64,000 nucleotides of DNA from assembly GCA_903900265.1 (NCBI GenBank), contig CAIUMM010000153.1, positions 1 to 64,000 of the forward strand, given 5' to 3'. A program made the position numbers and the translations under genes. The DNA comes from an uncultured Pseudomonadota bacterium (GTDB taxonomy: Bacteria > Myxococcota_A > UBA796 > SXON01). The notes beneath the pieces were generated by a model, which saw only the letters and a list, made by a program, of their open reading frames with translations, did not search any database and had not been told where the DNA came from. Below, piece after piece: positions 1 through 7,773 of this stretch (its first letter is position 1; each line of letters opens with the position of its first letter).

Positions 1-546
1 CTCGGGCTGCCCTACGAGGACGGCGCCCCCTGGTGCGGCGCGCCGTGCAACGGGCTGACCGGCTTCATCCCCGCCGGGAGCACCGTCCACGCCATCGTCG
101 AGTACCTCGTGCCGCCGTCGGACCCGAGCGTCTACTATGGCGGTAGCGACTACCTCAGCGCGCTGCCGGCCAGCACCTTCGGCAGCACCGACATGATGAT
201 CGAGCTCGCCGCTGGAAACCAGCTTGCCGTCGAGGCCTCCGTCGGCACCGTCCATCAGGTGCAACCCGTCGAGATCGACGCCGTCCCGGGGGCGATCGCC
301 GCGGAGATCGTGCTCAGCGGCGGGCGAGGCTTGGTGCCGATCACCTTCCGGGGCCTGAACCGCTACGACGGCTGGCAGCTACACGCCGAGGACGGCGGCG
401 TTTGGACCCGCGCGGATCAGTCGGTGATCGGCAACGATTACTGGCAGACCACCTACGACGCCGACGCCCAGACCTACGCGCTCACCTTTTTGGTGCCGAA
501 CGTAGGGACGGAGAGCTACCGGTTGGTGTGGGTATCTACAGGCTGA
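1..546 (+). CDS. C-terminal part of a secreted-type protein of unknown function (5' partial)
   Basis: The frame is open from the first base of the window to TGA at 544-546, so the gene starts upstream; the internal GTG at 109 need not be the start. The visible 181 residues begin with a Cys-containing, Pro/Gly-rich segment (CGAPC at about residues 16-20) and continue as an alternating hydrophobic/polar, beta-rich region ending in SYRLVWVSTG. No known family is recognised. The composition and lack of charged helices suggest an exported beta-sandwich domain. A decayed paralogue of its last ~35 residues lies at 4100-4270, after the MerR, VWA and sulfatase-like genes. Coding status is well supported; function is unknown. 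Confidence 0.7.
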   Translation, partial: LGLPYEDGAPWCGAPCNGLTGFIPAGSTVHAIVEYLVPPSDPSVYYGGSDYLSALPASTFGSTDMMIELAAGNQLAVEASVGTVHQVQPVEIDAVPGAIAAEIVLSGGRGLVPITFRGLNRYDGWQLHAEDGGVWTRADQSVIGNDYWQTTYDADAQTYALTFLVPNVGTESYRLVWVSTG

Positions 547-669
547 CGGCGCGGTCGGGAGGGGACTGCGGGGCTCCAATCCGCCAAAGGTGCCCTGCGC
601 CCCAGACGGAGCCAAGCGCTCCCTGCAAACCTATAGTGCCGCGTTCTCGCGTCGCCGCACACAATTATG

Positions 670-717
670 TTGACAGCCTTGTTGACAGTTTTGTTCACAG
701 CTCTATTGACAGTGTAA
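670..717 (+). promoter_or_regulatory. Four tandem 12-bp repeats (TTGACAG core) upstream of the MerR-family gene
   Basis: Copies start at 670, 682, 694 and 706, an exact 12-bp period. Three begin TTGACAG; the third is TTCACAG. The fourth could act as a -35 element for the gene starting at 741, but no good -10 was seen (CATATG at 729-734 is weak). The TnnACA core resembles the direct repeats bound by the MerR-family repressor CarH, which are spaced 11 bp. I infer an autoregulatory operator for the regulator just downstream. Confidence 0.6.
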
Positions 718-740
718 CGTTGCAGTGTCATATGTAGAGC

Positions 741-1283
741 ATGACACTCGTAGACCTCGCCGACGCCGCCGAAGTCACCCCCCGAACGGTGCGGTACTAC
801 ATCGCGCAGGGGCTGTTGCCCCCGCCGTTAGGGGCCGGCTCCGCGGCGGCGTATACCGAGGTGCACCTGCGCTACCTCAAGACCATCAAGGCGTTTCAGA
901 AGCAACATCTCCCTCTCGCGGAGATCCGCAGCCGCCTCGAGCAGGAGCCGCCGCCAGGGCCTACCCCCGGGTCCGAGGTCGGGGCCTCGTCCTCTGCGCT
1001 CGACTACCTCGATGGTGTGCTCCGGCTCGCCCCGCCGCGCGGCGCACGTCAAGTCGGCCCGCCCTTAGCGCCCCACGCGGGTCCCACCGTCGTTGTGGGC
1101 TCGTCATCCCCGTCGGCTCCCTCGTCGGGCCCTCTCAGCTCGGGCGCACGCTCCACCTGGGATCGTCACCTGTTGGTGGCGGATGTGGAGCTGCACGTCC
1201 GAAGGCCCTTACCTCGCGACATCCAGCGCAAGTTGGACAAGCTGCTTGACTACGCTCGCCACCTTTTTGAGGAGGTTTCATGA
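741..1283 (+). CDS. MerR-family transcriptional regulator
   Basis: This is a 180-residue protein. Residues 1-70 form a MerR-type winged helix-turn-helix, with TPRTVRYYIAQGLLPPP as the recognition part and a second helix set ending near IRSRLEQE. A Pro/Ser/Gly-rich low-complexity linker covers about residues 72-135. The C-terminal ~45 residues (WDRHLLVADVELHVRRPL) form a small module that may bind an effector or partner. No B12 domain or metal-binding Cys cluster is visible. It starts ATG two dozen bases after four 12-bp repeats that are a likely operator. The stop overlaps the ATG of the VWA gene by 4 bp, so the two are translationally coupled and the VWA protein may be its target or co-effector. 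Confidence 0.85.
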   Translation: MTLVDLADAAEVTPRTVRYYIAQGLLPPPLGAGSAAAYTEVHLRYLKTIKAFQKQHLPLAEIRSRLEQEPPPGPTPGSEVGASSSALDYLDGVLRLAPPRGARQVGPPLAPHAGPTVVVGSSSPSAPSSGPLSSGARSTWDRHLLVADVELHVRRPLPRDIQRKLDKLLDYARHLFEEVS

Positions 1284-2575
1284 CCGGTCTCTCTGTTCGC
1301 TCTGAACGTGCCTTGGTTCGCGCCAAGAGCGGCGGCCATCGCCACCTCGTCGTCAGCATCGACGCGCCGAAGCTGGCGAATGCAGCGGCCCGGCGCGCGA
1401 TGAACCTCGCGTTTATTCTGGATCGTTCTGGCTCCATGTCGAGCGGCAAGCTCGACCACGCGAAGGGCGCCGCCCTCGAGGGCATCGGTCGCCTGCGGCC
1501 AGACGATCGCTTCGCAGTCGTGGTGTACGACCGGGAGATCACCGTGACGACGCCCTCCACGTTGGCCACCGAGGCAGCCCGGCGCCAGGCCGGCGTCGCC
1601 CTCTCCGATGTGCAGCCCCGCGGCAGCACCGACCTGTGCTCGGGCTGGCTCACCGGCTGCCGCCAGATCGCGGAGCGCCTTGGAGACCAGCAGGTCGCCC
1701 GTGCGCTCTTGTTCACCGACGGGCAGGCCAACCACGGGGAGACCGACCCAAACGCGCTCGCGGTGCACGCCTCGGCGCTCCGCGAGCGCGGCATCGTCAC
1801 GAGCACCTTCGGCATCGGCTTAGACTTCGACGAGCACCTGCTCCGCCGCATCGCCGACGCCGGCGGCGGCAACGCCAGGTTCATCGAATCGAACGGCGAC
1901 TTTGCCCGGCTGCTCCGCGAAGAGCTGTCTGACACCCTGGACGTCGTGCATCGCGGCCTCGTGCTCCACATCCACGCGCCGGCGGGGCCGCTCGGTGAGG
2001 CCATCGGCGTCGAGGTCGTGGGCCCGTGGCTCGTGTCCAAGCGCGAGGGCGGCTTCGACGTGGCGCTGGGAGATCTCGTGAGCGAGGAGCACCTCGATTT
2101 CGTGGTGCGGATCATGCTGCCGCCCGGTGCGGTGGGGGCCACCGCCAAGCTGGGGTTCTCGCTGAGCGATCGCGATGGCGCGGTGGACTCGCCTCCGACC
2201 TCCGCACAATGGGCGTGGGACACAAACGACGCAAACGAAAAGCAGCCGAGGGATGTCGCAGTGGATCGGCTCGTGGCCGCGCGTCACGCCGACCGCGCGC
2301 GCGAGCGCGCCGTGATCGCGAATCGCCATGGCGACTACGGCACGGCGAAGCGGCTGCTGACCCGGGTCGCCGATCGAATCGCCGGGTACGCGGGGCAGGA
2401 CGCGGTCCTGCGCGAGCTGGAGGCGGCGCTGCTGCAGGACGCGGTGAAGTACGGCACCGTGATGGACGGTCGCGCGCAGAAGGAGGCGTACTACACCAGC
2501 ACCGCTTCGCTGCGCGGCCGCACGGCCACTGGGAGCGCCACTCGGTCGCGTAATCGAAACGAGGCGGAGGAGTAG
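1280..2575 (+). CDS. VWA-domain protein coupled to the MerR regulator
   Basis: This is a 431-residue protein with a von Willebrand factor A domain at about residues 38-215. The MIDAS metal site looks intact: DRSGSMS (DxSxS), the Thr in RGSTD, and the Asp in FTDGQ. A beta-rich region follows, then a helical C-terminus rich in Arg and Ala (about residues 330-431) containing two KEA/TEL-like helices. No signal peptide is visible, so it is probably cytoplasmic. Its ATG overlaps the MerR stop by 4 bp. The family is broad; such proteins mediate divalent-cation-dependent protein contacts. Pairing with a MerR regulator suggests a two-gene regulatory or stress module; the role is not known. Confidence 0.88.
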   Translation: MTGLSVRSERALVRAKSGGHRHLVVSIDAPKLANAAARRAMNLAFILDRSGSMSSGKLDHAKGAALEGIGRLRPDDRFAVVVYDREITVTTPSTLATEAARRQAGVALSDVQPRGSTDLCSGWLTGCRQIAERLGDQQVARALLFTDGQANHGETDPNALAVHASALRERGIVTSTFGIGLDFDEHLLRRIADAGGGNARFIESNGDFARLLREELSDTLDVVHRGLVLHIHAPAGPLGEAIGVEVVGPWLVSKREGGFDVALGDLVSEEHLDFVVRIMLPPGAVGATAKLGFSLSDRDGAVDSPPTSAQWAWDTNDANEKQPRDVAVDRLVAARHADRARERAVIANRHGDYGTAKRLLTRVADRIAGYAGQDAVLRELEAALLQDAVKYGTVMDGRAQKEAYYTSTASLRGRTATGSATRSRNRNEAEE

Positions 2576-2739
2576 CCGACCGCGCCCCCCAGCGCCGCCC
2601 GCGCCCACCGCAACATCGCCGACGCCGTCCCCGGCCAGGTCGACACGGCCCTTTGTGCGTGGTCGACCATCACCGCGCCGCAGGCCACCACGCTCGGGAG
2701 GGCCGGCGGGTCCTACAACGAGCGGGATAGACCCCGTCC

Positions 2740-4101
2740 ATGGTGCGTGCGCAAACCCGGAGACACCGCCGAACGCTCTGGAGCGCGCTGCTAACGGGCG
2801 TAGGCGGGGCCTCGCTCGCGGTCGCGGCCGGCGCCTGGTGGCAACACACCGGGGAGAGCCCGCCCAACATCCTGATCGTGACGATGTGCTCGTGGCGGCT
2901 GGAGCGCATCGGCGCCTACGGCGGCACGTCGGGATCGACGCCCCGGTTCGACGCGTTGGCGGCCAAGAGCATCGTGTTCGATCACGCGTGGAGCAACGGG
3001 GTCTACACGAGCGTAGCCCACGCCGCGCTCCTGACCGGCCGCTACCCAGAAGGCAACGGCCTGATCGACGCGACGAGCACGATCGACCGCTCGGTGCCCA
3101 CGCTGCCGGAGATCCTGAAGCTCTACGGCTACCACACGCTCGCGTGGACCACCGCGAACGCCCCGCTCAGCTTTCGCGCACAAGACGGCTTCGAGAGGGG
3201 ATTTGACCGGTTCGACCAGCCGGAGACGTCCGCCCAAGGCAGGGTCGCGCGCTTCGCCCCGCCCGAGTCGCCCTGGCTTGCGGTGGCGCACGTCAAGGAC
3301 ACGCACGTCCCCTACGACGTCGACGGGCAGAGCGCGAACGACCCCAACCCGGTGATCCAGGAGTGGCTGACCCGCACGCGTCGCAGACTGCCGGGGGATC
3401 CGGACCCGGACGCATGGGTGGCGGAGCAGTTCGCGACGGATCCGGAGGCGAAGACCGCGCTCTTACGCAGGTACGATGCCGATCTACACAGCGGCGACGC
3501 GCGCCTGGGCGAGCTGTTGGACACCCTCGGCGACCAGCTCGAAGACACCGTCGTCATCGTGGTCGGGGACCACGGTGACGCCCTCGGCGAGCACGGCCGC
3601 ATCGGGCACGGCGCGCTAGAGCCGGAGGTGGCGCATGTGGCGATGATCATCCACCTTCCGGGTGAATCTCCAAGGCGAGTGACGGACGACGTGAGCTTGG
3701 TCGACCTGATGCCGACGCTGCTCGACCTCGCCAACGCCACCCCGCCCGCGGTTCGCGACGGCCGGGATCTCATGCCGCTCCTCCGCGGTCAACCCGTGGC
3801 CGCCGTCCCCGCGGTCGTGCAGTTTCTCCGCCGCGCCCCGCAGCACACCGCGCTGATCGGCTGGGACGGGTTTGCGCAGGGCGATCGGTGGGAAGCCTGC
3901 GATCGGGAAGGTCACCTCTGCCGCGCGTGGGCGTTTTCGGCGGGCGCATGGTCCAGCGCGGCGCCGGACGCAGCGCTCGTCGCCGAGGGGCGCGCGAGCC
4001 TGAAGAACACGGCATTGTCGGTGGAAGGTCGCGCGGCGACCGAGGCGGAGCGCAACGCCATCCGCACCGCCGGCTACTGGCAGGCGGTGCCAGAACCGTG
4101 A
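2740..4101 (+). CDS. Sulfatase-like protein of the alkaline phosphatase superfamily
   Basis: This is a 453-residue protein. The N-terminus has a basic stretch with paired Arg and then a hydrophobic segment (about residues 14-32), suggesting a Tat-like signal or membrane anchor. The sulfatase fold is shown by SPPNILIVT, IGAYGG, ALLTGRYP and the metal-site motif GDHGDALGEHG. The nucleophile region reads TSVAHAALLTG, so the Cys/Ser of the CxPSR maturation motif is absent and a Thr or Ser would act as nucleophile, as in phosphatase or phosphotransferase members. The first metal-binding Asp (usually VDTLR) is replaced: the segment reads TMCSWR, putting Cys at the Asp position. It could be a hydrolase with altered metal site or inactive. 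Substrate unknown. Confidence 0.82.
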   Translation: MVRAQTRRHRRTLWSALLTGVGGASLAVAAGAWWQHTGESPPNILIVTMCSWRLERIGAYGGTSGSTPRFDALAAKSIVFDHAWSNGVYTSVAHAALLTGRYPEGNGLIDATSTIDRSVPTLPEILKLYGYHTLAWTTANAPLSFRAQDGFERGFDRFDQPETSAQGRVARFAPPESPWLAVAHVKDTHVPYDVDGQSANDPNPVIQEWLTRTRRRLPGDPDPDAWVAEQFATDPEAKTALLRRYDADLHSGDARLGELLDTLGDQLEDTVVIVVGDHGDALGEHGRIGHGALEPEVAHVAMIIHLPGESPRRVTDDVSLVDLMPTLLDLANATPPAVRDGRDLMPLLRGQPVAAVPAVVQFLRRAPQHTALIGWDGFAQGDRWEACDREGHLCRAWAFSAGAWSSAAPDAALVAEGRASLKNTALSVEGRAATEAERNAIRTAGYWQAVPEP

Positions 4102-4270
4102 GCTCGGGCTCTCGAGTTCGACGTCGTACCCAAAGCGCGAAGCACACGCCGACGCGCTCCCCTTCCTCATGGCGAACGTAGGGCCCCAAAGCTACCGACT
4201 CGTTTGGGTCTACGATCGCAAAGACCGCGCTCAGCCGCATGGCCGGGATACGCCTCCAAATCCGCCTTAG
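4100..4270 (+). pseudogene. Decayed C-terminal fragment of a paralogue of the gene at 1-546
   Basis: Read from 4100 in the frame that ends at TAG 4268-4270, the translation contains ADALPFLMANVGPQSYRLVW, which aligns with YALTFLVPNVGTESYRLVW at the end of the first gene. The similarity is also visible at DNA level (gcgaacgtaggg against ccgaacgtaggg). There is no start codon in a sensible place and the fragment overlaps the stop of the sulfatase-like gene. It is best read as the tail of a duplicated gene whose 5' part was lost. Confidence 0.65.
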
Positions 4271-4279
4271 GAAGCTCCC

Positions 4280-5056
4280 TTGGCCGCCCAAAGTGTCTCA
4301 TCCCCCGCCGCGCAGACCCAACGCTCGTCCGTGAACAGCGGGCAGGAAGCGTCAAGCCCCGCGCTGTCCGGCAGCAGCCGCTCCAGCAGCATGCAGAGCA
4401 CCTTGGGCAATGAAGCGATCCAGTCCCGCATCGCCGAGCAGGGGCAGGGCGTCGGTCAAGACACGGACTCCACCTCCGGCCTCGCGGCGTCCACCAAGGT
4501 CCTCCCCAAGCCGCTCCCCGGCATGATCGGCAACGTCGGCTACTATCAGGCGCGAAACAACGATTATCTCAGCCGCCATGGCTCCCCGCCGCCGCCCGAC
4601 TACTATCTGAACTACGGCAACAAGTACGCCCGCCGCTTCACCACCGTGCTGCGGCCCAAGCTCTCCGCCGACGGCCAGCGCTGGCTGGACAAAGCCTTCG
4701 TGCTCCTTCAAACCGCGATGGAGAACCGCCTCGTCAAAGATCGCGCCGCCTACGACGCCCTCGAGATGGACAACGACGCGTTTCGCTCGTTCGCGTACGG
4801 CACGCACCCCGACGCGTACCTCGCCGGCGGGCTGAGCGGCCTCGGCCCCGTCGACCTCGCCAAGATCGCCAGCACGCCCGACCTTGGGGACCTGCTCACG
4901 CTCGACGGCGTCTCTCAGGTCGTGGAGACCGGCGCGCGACTCGTGCCCCAATGGGGCGCACAGGCCTACGAAGGCGCAAAAGATCTGGGCGGACGCGCGC
5001 TGGATAGCGCCTCAGAGGGGATCGAAGCGGCTTGGGACTGGGCGACGGACTGGTAG
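4280..5056 (+). CDS. Hypothetical protein with Ser/Gln-rich leader; possible injection-system cargo-type N-terminus
   Basis: This is a 258-residue protein starting with TTG at 4280. Residues 1-75 are Ser/Gln/Ala-rich and disordered-looking and contain MQSTLGNEAIQSRIAE. That LGNxAxQxxL pattern resembles short N-terminal motifs of DUF4157-type and other proteins associated with extracellular contractile injection systems, though no such system is in this window. The rest (about 95-258) is helical, Tyr-rich near 95-115 (PPPPDYYLNYGN), and ends with amphipathic helices and a Trp-rich tail. No signal peptide is visible. It runs directly into the next gene (stop at 5054-5056). I do not recognise a catalytic domain. 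Confidence 0.7.
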   Translation: MAAQSVSSPAAQTQRSSVNSGQEASSPALSGSSRSSSMQSTLGNEAIQSRIAEQGQGVGQDTDSTSGLAASTKVLPKPLPGMIGNVGYYQARNNDYLSRHGSPPPPDYYLNYGNKYARRFTTVLRPKLSADGQRWLDKAFVLLQTAMENRLVKDRAAYDALEMDNDAFRSFAYGTHPDAYLAGGLSGLGPVDLAKIASTPDLGDLLTLDGVSQVVETGARLVPQWGAQAYEGAKDLGGRALDSASEGIEAAWDWATDW

Positions 5057-5071
5057 ATGGCGTTCACGTGG

Positions 5072-6028
5072 ATGATGACCTGGCTGACCGCCTGTATGGA
5101 GAAGACCGTGAATTGGGAGACAACCACGAGCGTACCGGACACGTTCTTCCCCGCAGCCACGCGCTTGGTGAGCGGCGGCGCGGTGCTGGGCGGCTACATC
5201 CAAGGCGGGGACCTCGGCGCGATCCAAGACCAGCGCGCGGCCATCTACTTCTGGGACGGCACGTCCGCCGCGGCGGTGTACAACGGCCCCGGCTGGGTGG
5301 TGAGCCTCGCCGCGGATGGAGCGGCGGTATGGGCCATCGCCGCCACGCTTGACCCCTCCGGCGCGGACAGCCAGTACCGGGCGCTGCGCTCGATCGACGG
5401 CGGACACTCCTGGGCCGACTGCGGCGGGGTGCCGGGCAGCTCGATCGCGCAGGTGCTCTCGGTGGGGCCGGACGAAGCCTGGGCGCTGGGCATGGAGACG
5501 CTGCTGCGCACGACGGACGCCGGTCAGCACTGGACCCCGGTCACCGCAGGCGGCGCGCGCAATTCCGTGTCCGAGCGGCTGGCTAAGGTCGGCGGGCGCG
5601 TGGTGATCACCGGGGACGGCGTCCGCGCGACCGCGGACGGCGGGCGCACGTGGCTCGAAAATGGCGTGGACGGCAGCACGGTCTACGCGGTGGACGGCGG
5701 CACCGTCCTCGCCCGTCATGAAGGCGCGCTCAAGCTCGGCGTGATGGAGTCGGGCGGACCCCGCTGGCGCGCCACGTTCCCCGAATCGCTCCGCCCGTTC
5801 CGACTCGTGGTGGACGGCCAGACCATCCGCTGGCTGGCCTTGTCGAGCGGCGCGGACGTCGGCGATGGCATCAAGCTCTACGAGTCGCTGGACGCCGGGC
5901 AGACCTGGACCGCGTGGCGCTTACCCGCGCAAGCCAAAGCAGAGGCCGCCGACCTTGGGCAAGGTGGACGCGCGGTTTTCCTCGACACGCGGCGCCGAAT
6001 TCACGCACCGCCCGTAGCGCCGAACTAG
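5072..6028 (+). CDS. BNR/Ycf48-like beta-propeller protein, putative lipoprotein
   Basis: The open frame begins at 5057, but an internal ATG at 5072 gives MMTWLTAC, the very short leader plus Cys seen in other putative lipoproteins here. The body carries Asp-box/BNR-like repeats: SIDGGHSW, TTDAGQHW, TADGGRTW and ESLDAGQTW, regularly spaced over about residues 120-285. This is typical of sialidase-like or Ycf48-like propellers that bind ligands; no sialidase catalytic residues were identified. It follows the 4280 gene without a gap, so the two are probably cotranscribed. Likely exported and membrane-anchored. The start site is the main uncertainty. Confidence 0.78.
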   Translation: MMTWLTACMEKTVNWETTTSVPDTFFPAATRLVSGGAVLGGYIQGGDLGAIQDQRAAIYFWDGTSAAAVYNGPGWVVSLAADGAAVWAIAATLDPSGADSQYRALRSIDGGHSWADCGGVPGSSIAQVLSVGPDEAWALGMETLLRTTDAGQHWTPVTAGGARNSVSERLAKVGGRVVITGDGVRATADGGRTWLENGVDGSTVYAVDGGTVLARHEGALKLGVMESGGPRWRATFPESLRPFRLVVDGQTIRWLALSSGADVGDGIKLYESLDAGQTWTAWRLPAQAKAEAADLGQGGRAVFLDTRRRIHAPPVAPN

Positions 6029-6139
6029 CAAAAGCATCAGGGTCGGTGCCCGACAACGCTGTCAAGATATTCACCGCGGGTACACTACGAGGATCCGCAC
6101 CCTGACGGTGCTGTACGCCTCAGGGCATAGATCGTCACG

Positions 6140-6469
6140 ATGCTCCCTGCCCTGCCCTCCTGGATGATCGCGGTCCCCTGCTGTTTGCTGGGCTGGACGA
6201 CCGTCAGCTGCACCGCACCCTGCACAGGTAGCGCCGACATCTGCGCGTTCGAGAAGTTCAAAGCCGCGCTGCCCGCTACCTCCGCGGAGGCCAAGGCCGT
6301 CATCAGCGGGTACACCGACCCCGTGGTCCGCGCGGCGGCCGTAGGGCTGTGGACGCGCTTGCACCGCGAGGTCTCCCCCGACGAAGGGTCCGCGCTGTGT
6401 GGGTTGCTGGAAGCGGAGTCCCAACGCGGGTGCCTGCGTCGCGTCACCTCGCCCCATCTGAATCGCTGA
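6140..6469 (+). CDS. Small Cys-rich exported protein, unknown function
   Basis: This is a 109-residue protein starting at ATG 6140, or at 6164 where MIAVPCCLLGW begins. The N-terminus is hydrophobic and could be a signal sequence. Several Cys (about residues 14, 15, 24, 28, 35, 87 and 97) suggest disulfides. The centre is a helical region (FEKFKAALPATSAEAKAV). No family is recognised. It ends 10 bp before the next putative lipoprotein gene on the same strand, so it may be part of the 4280-7082 operon. The small size leaves some doubt that it is a real gene. Confidence 0.5.
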   Translation: MLPALPSWMIAVPCCLLGWTTVSCTAPCTGSADICAFEKFKAALPATSAEAKAVISGYTDPVVRAAAVGLWTRLHREVSPDEGSALCGLLEAESQRGCLRRVTSPHLNR

Positions 6470-6479
6470 CGGCACTGGC

Positions 6480-7082
6480 ATGCTGATCCTGTGGCTGCTC
6501 GCGTGCGCGACGTCCCCTCCCCGCTTGGCGACGGTGCCGGGTTGCACCGCGTATGCAGGCGACGAGGATCTGCTCACCGCCTGTGTGATCCGCAGCGTGC
6601 TGCCGTTGGAGAACCCCTTCCTCGCGATGCCGGCCTGCGACACCCTCCCCGCGCCCCACCGCGCAGAGTGCCGAGGGCGCTGGGTGAACGCGGAGAGCGG
6701 CTTCCCAAGCCTCACGCGGGAGGTGCTGCTCAGCGCCTGTGACGGGCAGCCGGACTGCGCGTTTGACGCCTTGGACGCCCGCCCCGCCGGCACCTACGCC
6801 GACCAAGTCGCCGCCTGCGAGGCGCTCGCCGGGCGCTACGTCGACGACTGCGCCGGCCACGCTGCGCAGCGCTTGCTCGAGGCCCACCCCACCGACGCCG
6901 CGATCCGGGCCGCGTTGCAAGCCCCCCACGCCGATCGTCTGCGCATGATGCTCCCCACCTACATGGCGGTCGCCGGCCGCACCCACTGCCCCGACATCGG
7001 CCCAACGACCGCGGCCTGTGACGGAGAGGTCGCGCAGGAGATCCTGCGGCGAAACCCCAACGCAACACAGGTTCAACCTTAG
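6480..7082 (+). CDS. Cys-rich lipoprotein, unknown function
   Basis: This 200-residue protein starts MLILWLLAC: a very short leader with the lipobox Cys at position 9. The mature part has about ten Cys spread evenly and a Pro/Ala-rich composition with short helices (ADQVAACEALAGRY, AAIRAALQAP), suggesting a disulfide-stabilised periplasmic or surface protein. No domain is recognised. Its last 4 bp overlap the end of the convergent gene on the other strand. It shares layout and Cys spacing style with the 6140 gene and may act with it. Confidence 0.72.
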   Translation: MLILWLLACATSPPRLATVPGCTAYAGDEDLLTACVIRSVLPLENPFLAMPACDTLPAPHRAECRGRWVNAESGFPSLTREVLLSACDGQPDCAFDALDARPAGTYADQVAACEALAGRYVDDCAGHAAQRLLEAHPTDAAIRAALQAPHADRLRMMLPTYMAVAGRTHCPDIGPTTAACDGEVAQEILRRNPNATQVQP

Positions 7083-7591
7083 GGTTGGGTGGATTTCTCC
7101 ACGGCGGCGGCGGCGTCGCCCTTCGCGAGGATGTCGTAGCGGACCTCTAAACCCGCGTCGGAGCCATCCATCTTGACGTAGCAGGTCGTGTCATCCTTCA
7201 AGCCGGTGACCGCCCCGTATACGATCTGCCCGAGACGCTTGAAAGTCACGCGGTCGCCAACGGAAAAGCCGCGGTACGCGACGTTGCCCTTGCGACCCCA
7301 AACGTCGCCTTCTACCGCAAAGTATTCCTCATCGATCATGTAGATGCTGGCGTTCATGATGAACTCGCCGCCGGGAACCTTGCGAACGGTCTGGTCAATG
7401 GCCTGCTCGATGTTCTCTGCACGGGACTTCTTGAGCTCCCGCTCGCTGCCACCCGCGTAGGAGCTGATCAGCGCGTAATCGAACGAGGTCTCGACGTTGC
7501 GGTTGCTGATCATGTTGATTTTACCGATCTGCATGACCGACGGGCTGCAGCCGGCGAGCAGGATCAAAGAAATAGCGAGCGTGAACTTCAT
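7079..7591 (-). CDS. TRL-like lipoprotein
   Basis: This 170-residue protein has a classical lipoprotein signal (MKFTLAISLILLAGCSPS, Cys at 15). The mature part contains ISNRNVETSFDYALISSYAG and SERELKKSRAENIEQAIDQT, a pattern I know from TRL-like lipoproteins common in Bacteroidota, followed by an SH3-like beta region (SVGDRVTFKRLGQIVYG). Lys, Asn and Ile are more frequent than in neighbouring proteins, and its signal is of ordinary length, so horizontal acquisition is possible. Convergent with the 6480 gene, 4-bp overlap. Function is unknown. Confidence 0.75.
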   Translation of the reverse strand: MKFTLAISLILLAGCSPSVMQIGKINMISNRNVETSFDYALISSYAGGSERELKKSRAENIEQAIDQTVRKVPGGEFIMNASIYMIDEEYFAVEGDVWGRKGNVAYRGFSVGDRVTFKRLGQIVYGAVTGLKDDTTCYVKMDGSDAGLEVRYDILAKGDAAAAVEKSTQP

Positions 7592-7773
7592 GATGGGTCT
7601 CCCAAAGGAAAGGATGATGCTTCCAAGCTCCGGGTAACGCCTATGGACTGACCTGCAACAATTACGGTCGCGTCAGCCCAACCAGCGCGCGATCGACCGT
7701 GCGCTGGTCTCGAGCACCCGACACCGAAACAGGGAGCAGGAAAGGGACGGGGACAGCGAAAGTCTGCGGGCGA

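Noticed and set aside
670-717. The 12-bp repeats as a CRISPR-like or replication-origin array
   Set aside because: The units are only 12 bp with no spacers, no DnaA-box sequence was seen, and they sit just upstream of a regulator start codon.
2576-2739. Possible coding stretch between the VWA and sulfatase-like genes
   Set aside because: No frame has a start, a motif or consistent coding features; only 164 bp long.
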